The notes under the pieces were generated by a model. It had not been told where the DNA came from. It did not search any database and worked only from the letters and a program-made list of their open reading frames with translations. This document shows positions 35,301 to 46,444 of a stretch of DNA of 64,000 nucleotides, piece by piece. The stretch comes from Selaginella moellendorffii (taxonomy: Eukaryota; Streptophyta; Lycopodiopsida; Selaginellales; Selaginellaceae). Position 1 is the stretch's first letter. Every line of letters begins with the position of its first letter. The stretch lies in NCBI RefSeq assembly GCF_000143415.4, contig NW_003314262.1:1105960-1169959 (forward strand). The letters run 5' to 3'. The translations under genes were made by a program, and so were the position numbers.

Positions 35301-36436
35301 TGGAGCTATGCGTTGATTTTTGTCCAGCTGCTCAAATGCATCGCAGTCTCAAAGTTAAGGAAGTTGTACTGAGCTCCCGTATCCTTGCTGCCAGTCCCTC
35401 TATATACGTATCAATACTTACATGGCTCGGGAACCCCTTCAATTCATATAAAATATAATCGTCTGCAGAACATAGGAAAGGCATATTCAGCAAGGTCCCG
35501 GATGTTTATCTCTTCTCAACGAGCTTGCAAAACATTTTTTATTTGGCGATGCCCATATAACATTTTTCCGATCTGCAATCAATGACTTCCCATCCCTTCA
35601 CATGAGGGATTCCCCATCTTGCGTCTGTTTTTCCACCTCATCTGCTATGCGAGGGTTAACTTGAGATCTTGTCCTGGACATAAATATTACCATTGTCTAA
35701 AAAGCTTAGCAGAAGTTCATAAACAGTGCCTTACCTTGATTCCTTGCTTCTCAGTGCACTGCATCTCACGTCTTCTTTTGCCCCTCCACCAGTGTATGTG
35801 AGACCGTACCACACTATAAGATTGTTGCTTTTGAGAGACAAACCGTCGTTCCCAGAGCTAAATTTTCAGAATTGCCGTTATCAATGAACTATGTGGAATG
35901 ATGAGCTCACATCAGAAAAGAAAAATACCTGGCTATTACATGTAGAGAAAGATTTCCAAGATGCATTCAAGTATTATCTGCAGAAAGAGAACAAAGAATC
36001 ATAGGATCCAAAAACGTACAAACGAAGACAAATGGCCGCAACAGGCGCAATACGATTTCCTCCACCACAGGTTTGTTTCGCTTTCGTCTGAAGGCACAAG
36101 ACCCTTCCAAATCTGAAAGAGGAGCAAAGTAAACCAAAAGCATGGCTGTTTTGCTGCGTTGTAACTTTAAAAGTGACTGGCAACTCGCGGATGTGTTGTG
36201 CAGCTGCTTGACTACATTAGTCGAGTGGAGGCGTGACATGACCAACCATTTAACAAGTGGCAACTGAGCTTCATGACTTTGACAAAATGCAGTAACATCA
36301 TCCCGACTCTGCAATGAAGTTTGTCAAGCCAAAGTTAGAATATGAAAAATCGGTCGGCTCTTCCGCTATCTATATATAGGTACACTAGTTACGCGCGTCG
36401 ATAGGCAGATCGAGATCCGTAGCGTAGCGTAGAGGG
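32331..36436. other. Intergenic region without recognised genes
   Basis: About 4.1 kb with only short, unconvincing open frames. A weak direct repeat is visible: TTTTCCGATCTGCAATCAAT at about 35245 and again near 35565. Two stretches ending in ATACTTACATGG (about 34420-34435 and 35410-35425) are also alike. The region holds the 3' ends of the kinesin (+) and phosphatase (-) transcripts. I see no RNA gene. Confidence 0.5.
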
Positions 36437-37189
36437 TTAGTAGCGCTTGAGCGACTCGTATCTGCAGCTGTTGAGCGCGGCAGTGACGTTGTCAAACTCG
36501 GAGAGGACGGAGAGGTAAGGTATGAGCTCAAGCAGCTCTCGGTCCCTGGGGTTGTCAATAAAGGAGGTGATGGGCACGGCATTCTGCGGCTGCAGTGCGT
36601 ACGAGTGGGGGCTGTTGTCCACGATGATCACCTTGTGCAGGTCCCGGCCCAAGATGGACAGGTCCTTGACGAGGCCCCCGCCGTAGAGCCTACACGACTC
36701 TCTGTAGAGGCGGTGGCGGATGGCCGAGTAGTAGTCGAGGCGGTCCACCAGCGGGTCTGCGTACTTTTGCAGGCTGGCGGTGAAGAGCACCACCTCGAAC
36801 TTGTCGGCCATGGCGCGCAGGAACTGCTCCACGCCCGGCCGCTTGACGACGTAGACGGTCTGGAGCTTGTTGTCGATGTCTACTCTAATGGTGAAGTCGT
36901 ACCTGGGGATGGGCACGAAGGACGAGTGCACCAGCGTCTCGTCCAGGTCGAGGACGAGCGTCACCTTGTCGCGCTCCTGAGGGGCCAAGGGAGGAATGCC
37001 ACACTCGCCGTGGATGGGCAACGAAACGGGGCTCGGGGGCACGTAGCACTCGCAGTCGTCCAGAGAGTCGTGCAGGCTGCTGCTTTCGGCCAGGCTCGAC
37101 GACAGCTCCAGCCTCGCCGCCGCCGCCTCCCTCGACGTGCGGACCAGCCGGTCCTGCATTGCTGCCCGCCATAGCCGCGCATTAGACAT
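36437..37189 (-). CDS. SCP/NLI-interacting-factor-like HAD phosphatase (250 aa)
   Basis: This is a single-exon gene. Residues about 73-235 form an FCP1-homology/NIF domain: VTLVLDLDETLVHSS (motif I, DLDET with both aspartates), VVLFTASLQKYADPLVDRLD, LVKDLSILGRDLHKVIIVDNSPHSYALQPQNAVPI (Lys and Asp of later motifs) and a C-terminal LIPYLSVLSEFDNV. The family dephosphorylates phosphoserine, classically on the RNA polymerase II C-terminal domain, but plant small members have varied or unknown substrates. The N-terminal 70 residues are Ser/Ala/Leu-rich with no clear signal. A second ATG lies at codon 11. Codon use is GC-rich like its neighbours downstream. Confidence 0.9.
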   Translation of the reverse strand: MSNARLWRAAMQDRLVRTSREAAAARLELSSSLAESSSLHDSLDDCECYVPPSPVSLPIHGECGIPPLAPQERDKVTLVLDLDETLVHSSFVPIPRYDFTIRVDIDNKLQTVYVVKRPGVEQFLRAMADKFEVVLFTASLQKYADPLVDRLDYYSAIRHRLYRESCRLYGGGLVKDLSILGRDLHKVIIVDNSPHSYALQPQNAVPITSFIDNPRDRELLELIPYLSVLSEFDNVTAALNSCRYESLKRY

Positions 37190-37407
37190 CTATTTCAGCA
37201 GCAAGTTGGGCACTACTACAGCCTCTCCCCGCCCGCCATCTTTTCGCTCACCTCGCGCGCGCGCGAGATGATTTCATGCAACAAGAAAAATATTGGCCAC
37301 CTTTGCCCTAAAACAGATATCCACCGTCGGCAACGCTTGGGCCACGTAGGATGCCCGTTCTGTTTTTGTTTTCTACATTTTCTACAGTAAATACCAGTAC
37401 ACTGTAG

Positions 37408-38244
37408 CTATTCAGGCGGCGGAGGAGGAATGCTGGCGCTGCCGCTGCCGCCGTTGTGTGCACCCTGGCCAAGCCAAACGAATGAGAGAAGGAGCAGGCA
37501 CAAGAAAGAAAGAAATCCAACCTCGTCTTGCACGTTGAGTTGCTTATTCAGCGAATTCCGAAGGTCCTGAAACTCCTGAACCACCACACAAGCTTTTTCG
37601 TAAAACGACAGAAATAAAAAGATGAAAATGCTATACTTACACTCCTCAGCTGCTCCACTTCCGAGTTCAATGTGCTGCGGAGCTCTCCAAGCTCCTGAGC
37701 ATTTCATTCGTGAGGTGATCGTCATGGATGAGAGAAACAATACCTCGCGGTAGTTCTTCACCTGAGAATCCAGCTTCCCCCGCCAGTCTTGCAAGTCCTG
37801 CCAGTGCCACCCCCCCACATAATGAGCCAAGCCCGCTGCAATCAATGTCTACCTTCTTGAGGTTCTGGACCCGAGCAAGCAGCTCGGCTCTCGACTTGTT
37901 GATCTCCTGCCCCGCCCCCCACACACAACACGGTCCATGAATACCAGCACAAGATCTAGCTAGGAGAGCACTCACAGAGACGGGATCACCATCGCGCTCA
38001 GCAGTCGTCGCCCCCTCCTCGCCATCGCCCTCTCCAAGAGCCTTCCAGTAAGGCACAAAGCATCGAGATCAAACACGCAGAGCACAGAGCAGCGCATACC
38101 TTGGGGAGATCGCTCCTGTCCATGTCGTGCTGCTGTTGTTCGTTGTGAGTGTGTGTGTGCGAGAGAGAGAGAGAGAGAGAGAGAGAAGAAAGGGGGGCGG
38201 CAAACCTGTGCGAGAGCAATAGAGTCGTGGCGCTCCTCCTCCAT
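37408..38244 (-). CDS. Small coiled-coil protein, multi-exon, function unknown
   Basis: The ORF is assembled from about eight short exons: MEEERHDSIALAQ, HDMDRSDLPK, ALGEGDGEEGATTAERDGDPVS, EINKSRAELLARVQNLKK, DLQDWRGKLDSQVKNYRE, ELGELRSTLNSEVEQLRS, EFQDLRNSLNKQLNVQDE and a Gly/Pro tail ending GSASIPPPPPE. Each junction has GT/AG ends and the frame stays open. The central exons, each about 18 residues, encode one continuous heptad-like helix. The sequence resembles a conserved plant coiled-coil family I cannot name. Total is about 135-150 residues. Intron 1 contains a (GA)n run at about 38159-38185. Confidence 0.65.
38159..38185 (+). repeat. (GA)n microsatellite
   Basis: An uninterrupted GA dinucleotide run lies in intron 1 of the coiled-coil gene; shorter GA runs are at about 38652-38668 and 40868-40890. 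On the gene strand it forms a CT-rich tract that may act as the polypyrimidine stretch. Confidence 0.9.
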
Positions 38245-38479
38245 GGCCCTAGGTAGCAGCTATAGCTGCTGTAGCTGTAGCTTCTTCCCTTGCTCGTCGT
38301 CCTGGATGGGTCTCGAACCCCAGACGAGAGCCCAGGAAATAACTCGGTTTTGTTTTGGATTTGTTAGCCATTTTAAAGGGGCGCCATCCGAGTGGAGCGC
38401 CGGGCGGTGTAGAATTACATGGTTGGGGAGGTGCTGCTGCCGCTCAAACACAGACAATCACTCGCGTCGAGTCGGTCAG

Positions 38480-41100
38480 TCAGTCGCTTGGCCGATCAGC
38501 AGCAGGCGCAGGAGCGCCATCTTTCTTGGCCAGATGAAACGCCCGACTCACCGTCGAGTGCAGCTGCTCCTTGGTCAGCGACACGTGTTCCCGCATCTGC
38601 ATCACCACGAAATATTGTGTAAGGCAAGCGCATGGAATGCGAGAGTGGGCGAGAGAGAGAGAGAGCTTGCTTGCTTTGGTACCTTGACAATGACGGTGTG
38701 GAGGAGGTGGTGGCGGTCGAGGCTGGAGATGCTGGCGTGCTCCACCTGGAGCTGGAGCTCGTCTTGCAGCGTGACGAGGAGGTTGGCGACGGGGTAGCTG
38801 TCCTTGGGGCACTTGACGCGCACCAGTGCCTCCGATCCCACAAGGTGCACGTAGACGTCCGGCTGCTGCTCCCGCTCCTTGTAGCGCGACCGCACCTCCG
38901 ACTGCGTGTCCAGCACATCGCCGCCGGCGCTGGCACTGGGAGAGGTGGCCAGGCTACTCTGCTTTCCCAGGAGCCTCGTCGCATCGTTGGTGTTGGTAGC
39001 AGCAGCAGCAGCAGCAGCAGTAGCAGCAGCGGCAGCATGAGTAGCATGACGAGACGACGCCGACGACGCGTGGAGCTGCATCTCCTTCATCTGTGTTTCC
39101 AAGTTTTGGACCTTGTCCCGCAGCTCCTTGATGTACTTGATGGCGTCTTCCAGCAGCGATGCTTTGTCCATCTAGAAAAGAAGCATTGTAGACTCAGCGC
39201 ATAAAGAACTGGCAGAGAATTGCCTACCTTGGAAACGTTTGGAACCACCGAGCGCAGCGCGTAGAAGCGCTGGTTGAGCTTCTCCCGCCGTTGCCGCTCC
39301 GCCTGGACGTGATTCAAGGGCTCCTCGCGGTCGTTTGCAGGCTTCCGGCCACGCTTCCTTGGAGGCTTTTGCACCACGTTGAGGCTGCAGTCTGCCGCTT
39401 CTCTAAACGACACCTCCGCTTCCGAGTCCAGCTCCTGCTCCGTCTCGATGCTGGAGCGCGGTGGATTCATCAGAGCTGCCACCGTCGCCTCCGATTGCTG
39501 CTGCTGCTGCTGCTGCTGCTTCATGCCTCCTGGCTTGGGACCCGAGCTCTTGCTGGCTGCCTCCCTCAAGTACGTCATGCTTGCCGCTTGCTTTTGCTGC
39601 TGCTGCTGCTGCTCGGCCACCCTGCGGCTCTTGGAGTCCATGGACGTGACAATCTCACTACTCTCCGCTACAAACGCCTGGAACTTGTTGCTGTGGCCGG
39701 GCCTGATGCTCCCACCACCTTTGTTGCTGGGTGGTGCCCCGAGCTGGAAAAAGTGCTTGTCGTCGTACGACTTGGATGAGTACGGGGGCAGGATGACGGG
39801 CACGCTCTCTTTGTCGCTGTCCAGGCTTGGCATGTCGTAAGGGTCGGACGAGTAGAAGTACTCCATCCCGGTGCTGCTGCCCAGGGCCGAGGAGCTAAGC
39901 TTGTCCGGATAGGACGCCTTGAGCGACGGGTTGAGGTGTGCGCCACGCTCCATGCCCGAGTTGACGGTGATGCTGCTGGAGCTGGACAAGGGGCCAGAGA
40001 GGAGAATGCTCTCGTATGCTGAAGCCTGGTGATGATGATGCTGTTGCTGCGGTTGCTGCTGCGGCTGCTGCTGCGGCTGCTGCTGCACATCCGCCACCTG
40101 GAATGTACCTGGCTGCTGCTCCTCCTCAAAGTATCTCCTTATGTCTTGGAGTGTCCGCGAGCACTCGTTAACCTGCGGCACCACATATATCATCTCCAAC
40201 AAAGAGAAGCGAAAAACACGAAAGCTTACGATTTCGGTGGATCCCAGCTCCACAACTCCGTTTCGGGTGGGAACACAGACGATTGTCTGCAGCGTGGAGT
40301 ACGTGAGAGATCTATACAACATGGCCAGTTCAACTTTTTGTTACCTGAATTCCTGCGCTCTGGGCACAAGCACAGAGGGGAGGAGTGAAGTCAGCACGCA
40401 ATCTTGGAGCACAAGAAAAAAGAATACGTTACCTTGGCAAGCTCCAGTCGCGCACACTGGAAGTTAATGGGCTTGACAGTGTCGCAAATCCATATGTGCT
40501 GCCCAAACTGGAACGCCCGCCCTGGAATGCTGCGAGTTCTCCTGGAGCTTATCAGCCTTGGAACAAGACAAGAAGCGTGTTTCTACGTACCCTTCACCGC
40601 AGGGGAAATTCCACGACATGGAGAGGAGATAGAACCACTCCTGGTCGGTGACATGGTCCACCTCTCGGAGGTCCTCCTCGGGATGGCACAGGTCGTGGAG
40701 CTCGCGGAGGACCCTGCGCCTGAGAATTTGGTCGGCATCGAACTTGGCCTCGTTCCGCTGGGTACTGTTCTCGTTGGTGGAGAAGTAGCCGTCGCCCCAG
40801 CCCAGAATCCTGGAGTGAAGTGAGCCCTTTTAGAACCATGGCAGATGATGCTAGGTGATGCTACGGGGGGGGGAGAGAGAGAGAGAGAGCTTACATCTGG
40901 CCGTCGGCGCTGGAGAGCTGCCAGAAGATTGCATACGTCCAGCAGCAGAGGGACGAGTTGTCGACGAGCAAGGTGAGCTTGTGCTGCAGCGCCGTGTCCG
41001 CAAACGTGCTCTGGATGCCCCCCCCTCCGCCCACCTCCTCCTGGAACGGATTGAAGTCGGGGCTAGAACCCCCTAGAAAGGACGAGAAATCGAAATCCAT
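38480..41100 (-). CDS. MYC2-type bHLH transcription factor
   Basis: Eight exons are inferred. The N-terminus has a bHLH-MYC_N domain: [63 protein letters not shown] and [23 protein letters not shown] 15-nt exon (40345-40359, SAGIQ) lies between two introns. The middle is Gln/His-rich. The bHLH reads [47 protein letters not shown], with the His-Glu-Arg pattern of E-box/G-box binders. A C-terminal ACT-like region ([29 protein letters not shown]) follows. This matches the IIIe/IIId group of jasmonate-related MYC factors; pathway membership is inferred. A basic [13 protein letters not shown] tract precedes the bHLH. The start is [11 protein letters not shown] at 41100, preceded by a CT-rich leader. 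Confidence 0.9.
40345..40359 (-). other. 15-nt microexon in the bHLH gene
   Basis: It encodes SAGIQ between the end of exon 3 (ARLELAK) and TIVCVPTRN. It is bounded by AG before and GTAAC after, and its presence matches the family sequence GLQTIVCIP at this place. It is easily missed by gene finders. Confidence 0.7.
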
Positions 41101-41128
41101 TCCCCCTCTCCCTCTCCCTCTCCCTCTT
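41101..41128. repeat. CT-rich tract in the bHLH 5' leader
   Basis: CCCTCT units in tandem lie directly upstream of the bHLH start codon (minus strand GAGGGA). GA/CT tracts are common in plant 5' leaders and core promoters. Confidence 0.7.
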
Positions 41129-41538
41129 AGAGCTGCTACAGGAAGAACACACAAATCTCGCGCAGCATCCCCCAGATCTAGCAGCGGACAAGCTCCCAAT
41201 CAATCTTGCGCTGCCTGGAGCTCCTCTCTCCTGGGCACTGGGGGCACACAAAGAGGGAGCTCTTCTGACTTGGTTGCGATGAGAGAAGCAAAAAAACAAG
41301 CGCGTGCTGCGAAAGGAGTGGAGGTCGCGCGGCGCACGCCTTCCATATGTAAATAATGGCCCCCCTCTCTCTCTCGCTTAGGTAGGTTTAAAGGGCCACA
41401 TTTTCCATTTACCCAGCTGCCTCAAATTGGCGTGAAAACCACGTGCTCAAACACGTTGTCGCGGCCCCACCCCACCTTTTTTTTTTCCCTTTTATCCCTG
41501 GCCCTTGTTTCCTCCTTGCTCGCTCCACGCCTCCAAGC

Positions 41539-44170
41539 TTATCCCTTGGGCACCGTCACGTTGAGAATTTTCACGTCCTGGTATGGCTTGTCGCTCTTGT
41601 CCGTCTTCACCTTCTCGATCGCCTGTTTTTTACGTTCACAAAAACAAATCAATGCCAACACGAGGAGAGAGCGAGAGAGAGATGGGCTTCTCTCTACACA
41701 ACAACGCTGTTGTTGTTGTTGTTGTTGTTGTAGCAATTGCTTTTTACCTGCACGACATCCATGCCTTTGACGACGCGGCCAAACACGGTGTGCTTGTTGT
41801 CCAGCCACGGTGTCGCCACTGTCGTAATAAAAAACTGCGACCCGTTGGTGTTGAGCCCCGCATTCGCCATGGACACGGTAAACGGGCGATCATGTCGAAG
41901 GCTGGTGGACAAAAAAGGCAAAGCACGCCACAAACGTGGTGCTATTTGAGCACACAAGAAACACGACAATGATGCAAGCTCGCCTACCTCTTGTGGAACT
42001 CGTCTTCGAATTCACCCCCCCAAATTGACTGCCCGCCTGTGCCGTCTCCCAGCGGGTCGCCCGTCTGGATCATAAAGCCTCTGATCACCCGATGGAATAT
42101 CAGGTTGTCGTAATAACCATTCCGACAGTGCGTAGTAAAGTTCTCCACGGTTCTCGGGCATTCCTCGGGGTAGAGACGTATGTGAATGTCTCCCAAGGTC
42201 GTATGCATCATCTGGAGAAAACAATTCAGGCCTCGCCATCAATTCCGAACATAACATACATACCACGTTCAGGGGCAAGGAAGTAGTGGTAGCCTTGCCA
42301 ACGTCCGATATTGCCAGCAACTCCTCAGGCGGGGGTTTCTCGTTGAAGACATCCCGGCCCTTGGATGCATCCTCTGCTTCTTCAGGCTCCCTCCGGCTAC
42401 AGATCACAGAATGGCTTTAGCGTAAAGCGAGTGCACAGCATTGCCTACCTGAAAATATAGAAACGGTGCTTTTTAAATGCGCAGCAGATGAGGGTTGGAT
42501 CTGTCACGGACTCCTTCTGGTCCACAGCATTGGCACCAGCAGCGGGAATCTTCTTGACCTTTTTGACGCCGCTTCCCCCTTGGTACAGCGCAATTCTTAA
42601 AAACCTTTCCGTGTTTTCCACCTTACCAAGGATTCTCGCCACTTTGTTGGTGGACAGATTGACAACCTTGGATAAACTTCAACAAATAAGTAAAACGCGC
42701 ATCACATGGCGGAGTGAGAGTGACTTACCTTAACTCCCAAGAGTGTTGCATAAAGCAAAAAGTTGCCACTCTCGTCGAAGATTGCGTTGGCGGGTGGGAC
42801 GTTCTCCGCTTTCTCAATTTCCTTCTCAACGGCCATGCGGCGCCCGAAGTCAAAAGCATCTAGCCGGCACAGTGGCTGGTCACTTCTCTGCAAATCTTGT
42901 GCGACCTGGAAACATTTCCCACGTCAGTATGAAGCATCTAGAATTGGGAACCGATTCAATCATATATACCTCCAGTGATTCATCAAAGGTCCGCCTCAGT
43001 TTACCTGTTTTAAATCTAAACACGCGGATGCGCCTATCTGGTGACGACGTCACAAATTGTAGCCCGTCCTGACTAACCTGCAAAGGAGAAAAGGTCATCT
43101 TTACATCCGAGTGATGAACCACAAGATAAACTCACCTCCAAGGCAGACACTGTTGTTTTACATTTTGCTAGAGTGTACAGATCAGTTTCAGTTTTATACT
43201 TGAAATTCACACTGCAAGCAACAAACGAAACCAGTTAGCTTGCTCGAGCCTGTGTTTTCACTTTTTATGACACTTACACTTTGTAAGGGAACTCCATGGT
43301 TTTTGTCAACCAATACTCAATCATTCCTTTGTCGTCGATCGAGACGACGGTATCGAATGCCGGGATAAACTTCATCAGTTTGACAGGGGAGCCATGCACC
43401 TGCAAAGCCCCATAAGAGAATGAGAGCCCATACTTGACAACTGGTATGTACGTACCTCGTTGGAAATCAGAGGGTCGTTGCTCCCAGAACGAGCATCAAA
43501 AATGTGAACAGCAGGCGTCGCTCTGTCACTAATGGCAAGCTTTGAGTCGGTGCTTCCTTGCTTGACAACCCACTCAGCCGCCCCGGGAACAAAAGAGAGC
43601 CGCAGCATTGAAATCATGTCGTAATTGACAACATCGTAGATTTTCGCGGAGCGATCGTTCGATATAGTACAACAGAGAAGGCCGTCTGCGCTCACCTGGA
43701 GAACCCAAAGACAGAGTGAGAAAGAAGGGCAAGACAAGCAAGATACAGTGACACAAGTGCTTACTTACAGCCAGTCCTTCAATGGGGCCAACATGGGAGC
43801 GAAAGTGCTTCACAAACTCCACTCCAGTTCCTTTCTTCTTCCAAAACTTGAGATGCCCTGTGGCAGAGATCGGGATAAGTGTCGCTCATTCCCTTTCGTT
43901 GCTCACTTACCGTCACAGCTACCAGTGATGAAGAAATCGGCGACGGACACCGCGACGTGCGTGACGACGTCCCTGTGCATGAAGCTCTTCTCGTACCTGG
44001 ACGCAAAGCGGTGAGCCGCAAAGACGAAAGAAATCTGGTGCTTACATGGCGGCACAGGGCAACGCATCCAGGAATGCGTGCTCGAAGTCGAGCGGGCGCT
44101 TGGGCTTGCGCGTAGGCGCGGGGGCTGGGCCGGGCGCCGGCGCAGCATCGCCCTCCTCCTCCACATCCAT
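41539..44170 (-). CDS. CYP71: CYP71-type WD40-repeat cyclophilin (peptidyl-prolyl isomerase)
   Basis: Thirteen exons are inferred from [14 protein letters not shown] (44170) to [10 protein letters not shown] (stop 41539). The N-terminal two thirds carry WD40-type blades: [70 protein letters not shown] and [22 protein letters not shown]. The C-terminal cyclophilin domain begins [25 protein letters not shown] and has [43 protein letters not shown] and [12 protein letters not shown], so the catalytic Arg and the Gln/Phe/Trp pocket residues are present. The order and block sequence match Arabidopsis CYP71, a nuclear chromatin-associated factor linked to histone H3K27 methylation. An intron near the 3' end contains (GTT)n at about 41708-41731. 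It starts 82 bp beyond the stop of the ePHD gene on the same strand. Confidence 0.92.
41708..41731 (+). repeat. (GTT)n microsatellite
   Basis: Eight GTT units lie in the last intron of the CYP71-type gene, between the [13 protein letters not shown] exon and [13 protein letters not shown]. Confidence 0.9.
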
Positions 44171-44251
44171 TCTTCCGCCCTAGAAAGAAAACTATATGTA
44201 TCAACCCTAAATATTTGTCGCGTGTTTAAATCACAAAAACGTGCTTCACAT

Positions 44252-45315
44252 TTATTTCCCTTCGGTCTCCCCGGGAAAGCTCCACGCCGCGTGGTCGTCG
44301 CACAAGAACAAATACCTTTCCTGGTGGCGAATGGCGATGGATTAATCACAGGGAAAGAAAGAGCCTGAGGAGAGAGATTACCGTCTCCCATCGGCCTTTG
44401 GTTTGGGCTCGACGAGCGCAGCCATAGTGGAAGCTCTTGCGGCACTTGCTCAAGTAGCATCCCAGCGCGGCGCCTCTGGAGCCACAGGCATGGCACTTGA
44501 GCTTGCTGGCTCTCCCAATCTCCGACTTGACATTGCGTATTTGCTGATCACCGCCCTCCTCTCCCCCATCACCATCGCCTATGTAGTAAACGTTGGGAGC
44601 CCTGCGTGATCAAGAATGGATCATCATCCGTGCACGACAGATGCTGATACGTACCACTCGGCACAACGAAGGTGGACGTGCACGGCTGTCGGGCGATCAT
44701 GGCAAGCTTCTCCTTGATGGCAAGATGTGGCTGGGATCAAGCTCCGGTTCCGATATTCCATGAGCGGCCCTGCCTCCTAAAAGCACACCAAGTTTACCCG
44801 AAACTTCTGTGTCATGTATCAAAGAGAGAAAAAAAAAAAAGAATGCTACCTCTGAATCGCCACTGGCTTGGCAGAAGCGGCACGACCAGGAGAGATCATT
44901 CTCCTGCTGTGCTGTGACCGTCCTTGGATCTGGATCTGGCGCATCCGTTTCAAACACTTCCTCGCGCTTGTTGCTGTTGTTTTGCTCAACCTCTGGGACG
45001 GGCTTCATTGTGTTGTTCTTGGCGTCCGATTCGTCTTGGTGGAGCAAGAGAGATGTGAGGAGCTGCTCCTCCCCAAACTGGAAGGCTACCACGCGTTTCT
45101 TGGCAGGAAGCAATGGAATCCCGCAGAAGCGCTCCCTGACGGTGCCGGCGCTGCTGGCCGCTGGCCGGAATCTCTTCTTGGGCGGGCAGCAGCTCAAGTT
45201 GTAGAGCGGCGCCTCGGTGGAGCAAACCGTGGATTGCTGCTGCACTGGAAGAAGAAAATGTAATGCGCCATGAGATCTATGAGGAGGGAGGAGATTTACC
45301 TGGGCGAGCTTCCAT
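44252..45315 (-). CDS. Stand-alone extended PHD (ePHD) zinc-finger protein, BRCA1/BARD1 type
   Basis: The protein starts MEARP (45315), split by a short intron, then VQQQSTVCSTEAPLYNLSCCPPKKRF. Residues from about 125 form an ePHD: SCRFCQASGDSE, GPLMEYRN, AVHVHLRCAEWAPNVYYIGD, LKCHACGSRGAALGCYLSKCRKSFHYGCARRAQTKGRWET and ERYLFLCDDHAAW. The Cys/His spacing and the CAEWAPNVYF-like and GAALGC blocks match the ePHD of plant BRCA1/BARD1 proteins, which binds chromatin. RING and BRCT domains are absent, and both ends are defined (start and TAA 44252-44254), so this is a single-domain protein of about 225 residues. It may be a derived paralogue or an independent ePHD reader. It is divergent from minD. 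Confidence 0.75.
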
Positions 45316-45478
45316 GGCGAGCGAGAGAATGCTAGAGCGTGGACGACGATGCCCTAGGGTCGCGTTGAGAGCGCGCGCGCGGTTTCGATTTTTCTTCTTT
45401 CCCGCCTTATGCGACGCAATTCAAGCGAGGTCATATGAAATGAAAGAGCAGGCAAAAAGTTTAGGGTTTAAGGAGGAG
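45316..45478. promoter_or_regulatory. Short bidirectional upstream region, ePHD (-) / minD (+)
   Basis: Only about 163 bp lie between the two divergent start codons. It contains a GCGCGCGCGG stretch and a telo-box-like TTTAGGGTTTA just before the minD start. Telo-boxes are common in promoters of plant housekeeping genes. Promoter function is inferred. Confidence 0.5.
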
Positions 45479-46444
45479 ATGGTGGTGGTGGCGACGGGCG
45501 CCCTCCCTGCTCCCACGGGATTAGGGCTTGGGCGCAGCAGCAGCAGCAGGGAGAGGAGGAGGACGAGGAGGAGCAGCGGGCAGATCCGCGCGGTATTGCA
45601 GTGGAATCGGCGGCCGGAGCTGGCTGGGAGCCGACCCCGGGTTGTGGTGGTGACATCGGGCAAAGGCGGCGTGGGCAAGACGACGGTGACTGCGAATCTA
45701 GGTATGTGCTTGGCGCGGCTCGACTTCAGCGTGGTTGCCATCGACGCGGACGTGGGGCTGCGCAACTTGGATCTGCTGCTGGGCCTGGAGAATCGCGTCA
45801 ACTACACGGCAATGGAGGTGCTCAACGGCGAATGCCGGCTGGATCAAGCGCTGGTCCGCGACAAGCGATGGACAAACTTGGAGCTCCTGTGCATCAACAA
45901 GCCCCGCTACAAGATGCCCATGGGATTCGGCGGCAAGGCACTGACGTGGCTCGTGGACGCGCTCAAGCAGCGCCCCGACGGATGCCCCGACTTCATCCTC
46001 ATCGACTGCCCCGCGGGGATCGACGCCGGTTTCATCACCGCCATCACACCGGCTAACGAGGCCGTGCTCGTCACCACCCCGGACATCACCAGCCTGCGAG
46101 ACGCGGATCGCGTCACGGGTCTGTTGGAGTGCGACGATATCAAGGACATCAAGATGATTGTCAACCGGGTGAGGAGCGACATGATCAAGGGGGAGGACAT
46201 GATGTCGGTGCTGGATGTCCAGGAGATGCTGGGCTTGCCGCTGCTTGGTGTCGTTCCAGAGGACTCGGAGGTGATCAAGAGCACCAACCGGGGGTACCCG
46301 CTAGTGCTCAAGAAGCCTCCGACTCTGGCCGGACTGGCATTGGAACAGGCGGCTTGGAGACTGGTGGAGAAGGACAGCATGAAGGCGGTGCTCATCGAGG
46401 AGACTCGACCCAAGAGAGGATTCCTGCCTTTCATGGGAGGCTAG
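45479..46444 (+). CDS. minD: Plastid division site regulator MinD (321 aa)
   Basis: Single exon. The start is taken at MVVVATGALPAPTG (45479) because its length fits plant MinD; an upstream in-frame ATG at 45263 would add 72 unlikely residues and cross the ePHD gene. An N-terminal Arg/Ser-rich transit region of about 50 residues is followed by PRVVVVTSGKGGVGKTTVTANLG (deviant Walker A), IDADVGLRNLDLLLGLENR, FILIDCPAGIDAGFITAITPANEAVLVTTPDITSLRDADRV and VLDVQEMLGLPLLGVVPED. MinD is a membrane-cycling ATPase that positions the FtsZ ring in plastids with MinE and ARC3. The C-terminus ends KRGFLPFMGG, in place of the usual amphipathic end. Confidence 0.95.
   Translation: MVVVATGALPAPTGLGLGRSSSSRERRRTRRSSGQIRAVLQWNRRPELAGSRPRVVVVTSGKGGVGKTTVTANLGMCLARLDFSVVAIDADVGLRNLDLLLGLENRVNYTAMEVLNGECRLDQALVRDKRWTNLELLCINKPRYKMPMGFGGKALTWLVDALKQRPDGCPDFILIDCPAGIDAGFITAITPANEAVLVTTPDITSLRDADRVTGLLECDDIKDIKMIVNRVRSDMIKGEDMMSVLDVQEMLGLPLLGVVPEDSEVIKSTNRGYPLVLKKPPTLAGLALEQAAWRLVEKDSMKAVLIEETRPKRGFLPFMGG

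Noticed and set aside
39087-40322. bHLH exon as a single 411-codon gene
   Set aside because: It reads through introns; joining exons with GT/AG ends gives the conserved MYC N-terminal and bHLH sequence instead.
45263-45478. N-terminal extension of the MinD frame
   Set aside because: It would overlap the ePHD gene's first exon and add residues unlike a transit peptide; the start at 45479 gives the family length.
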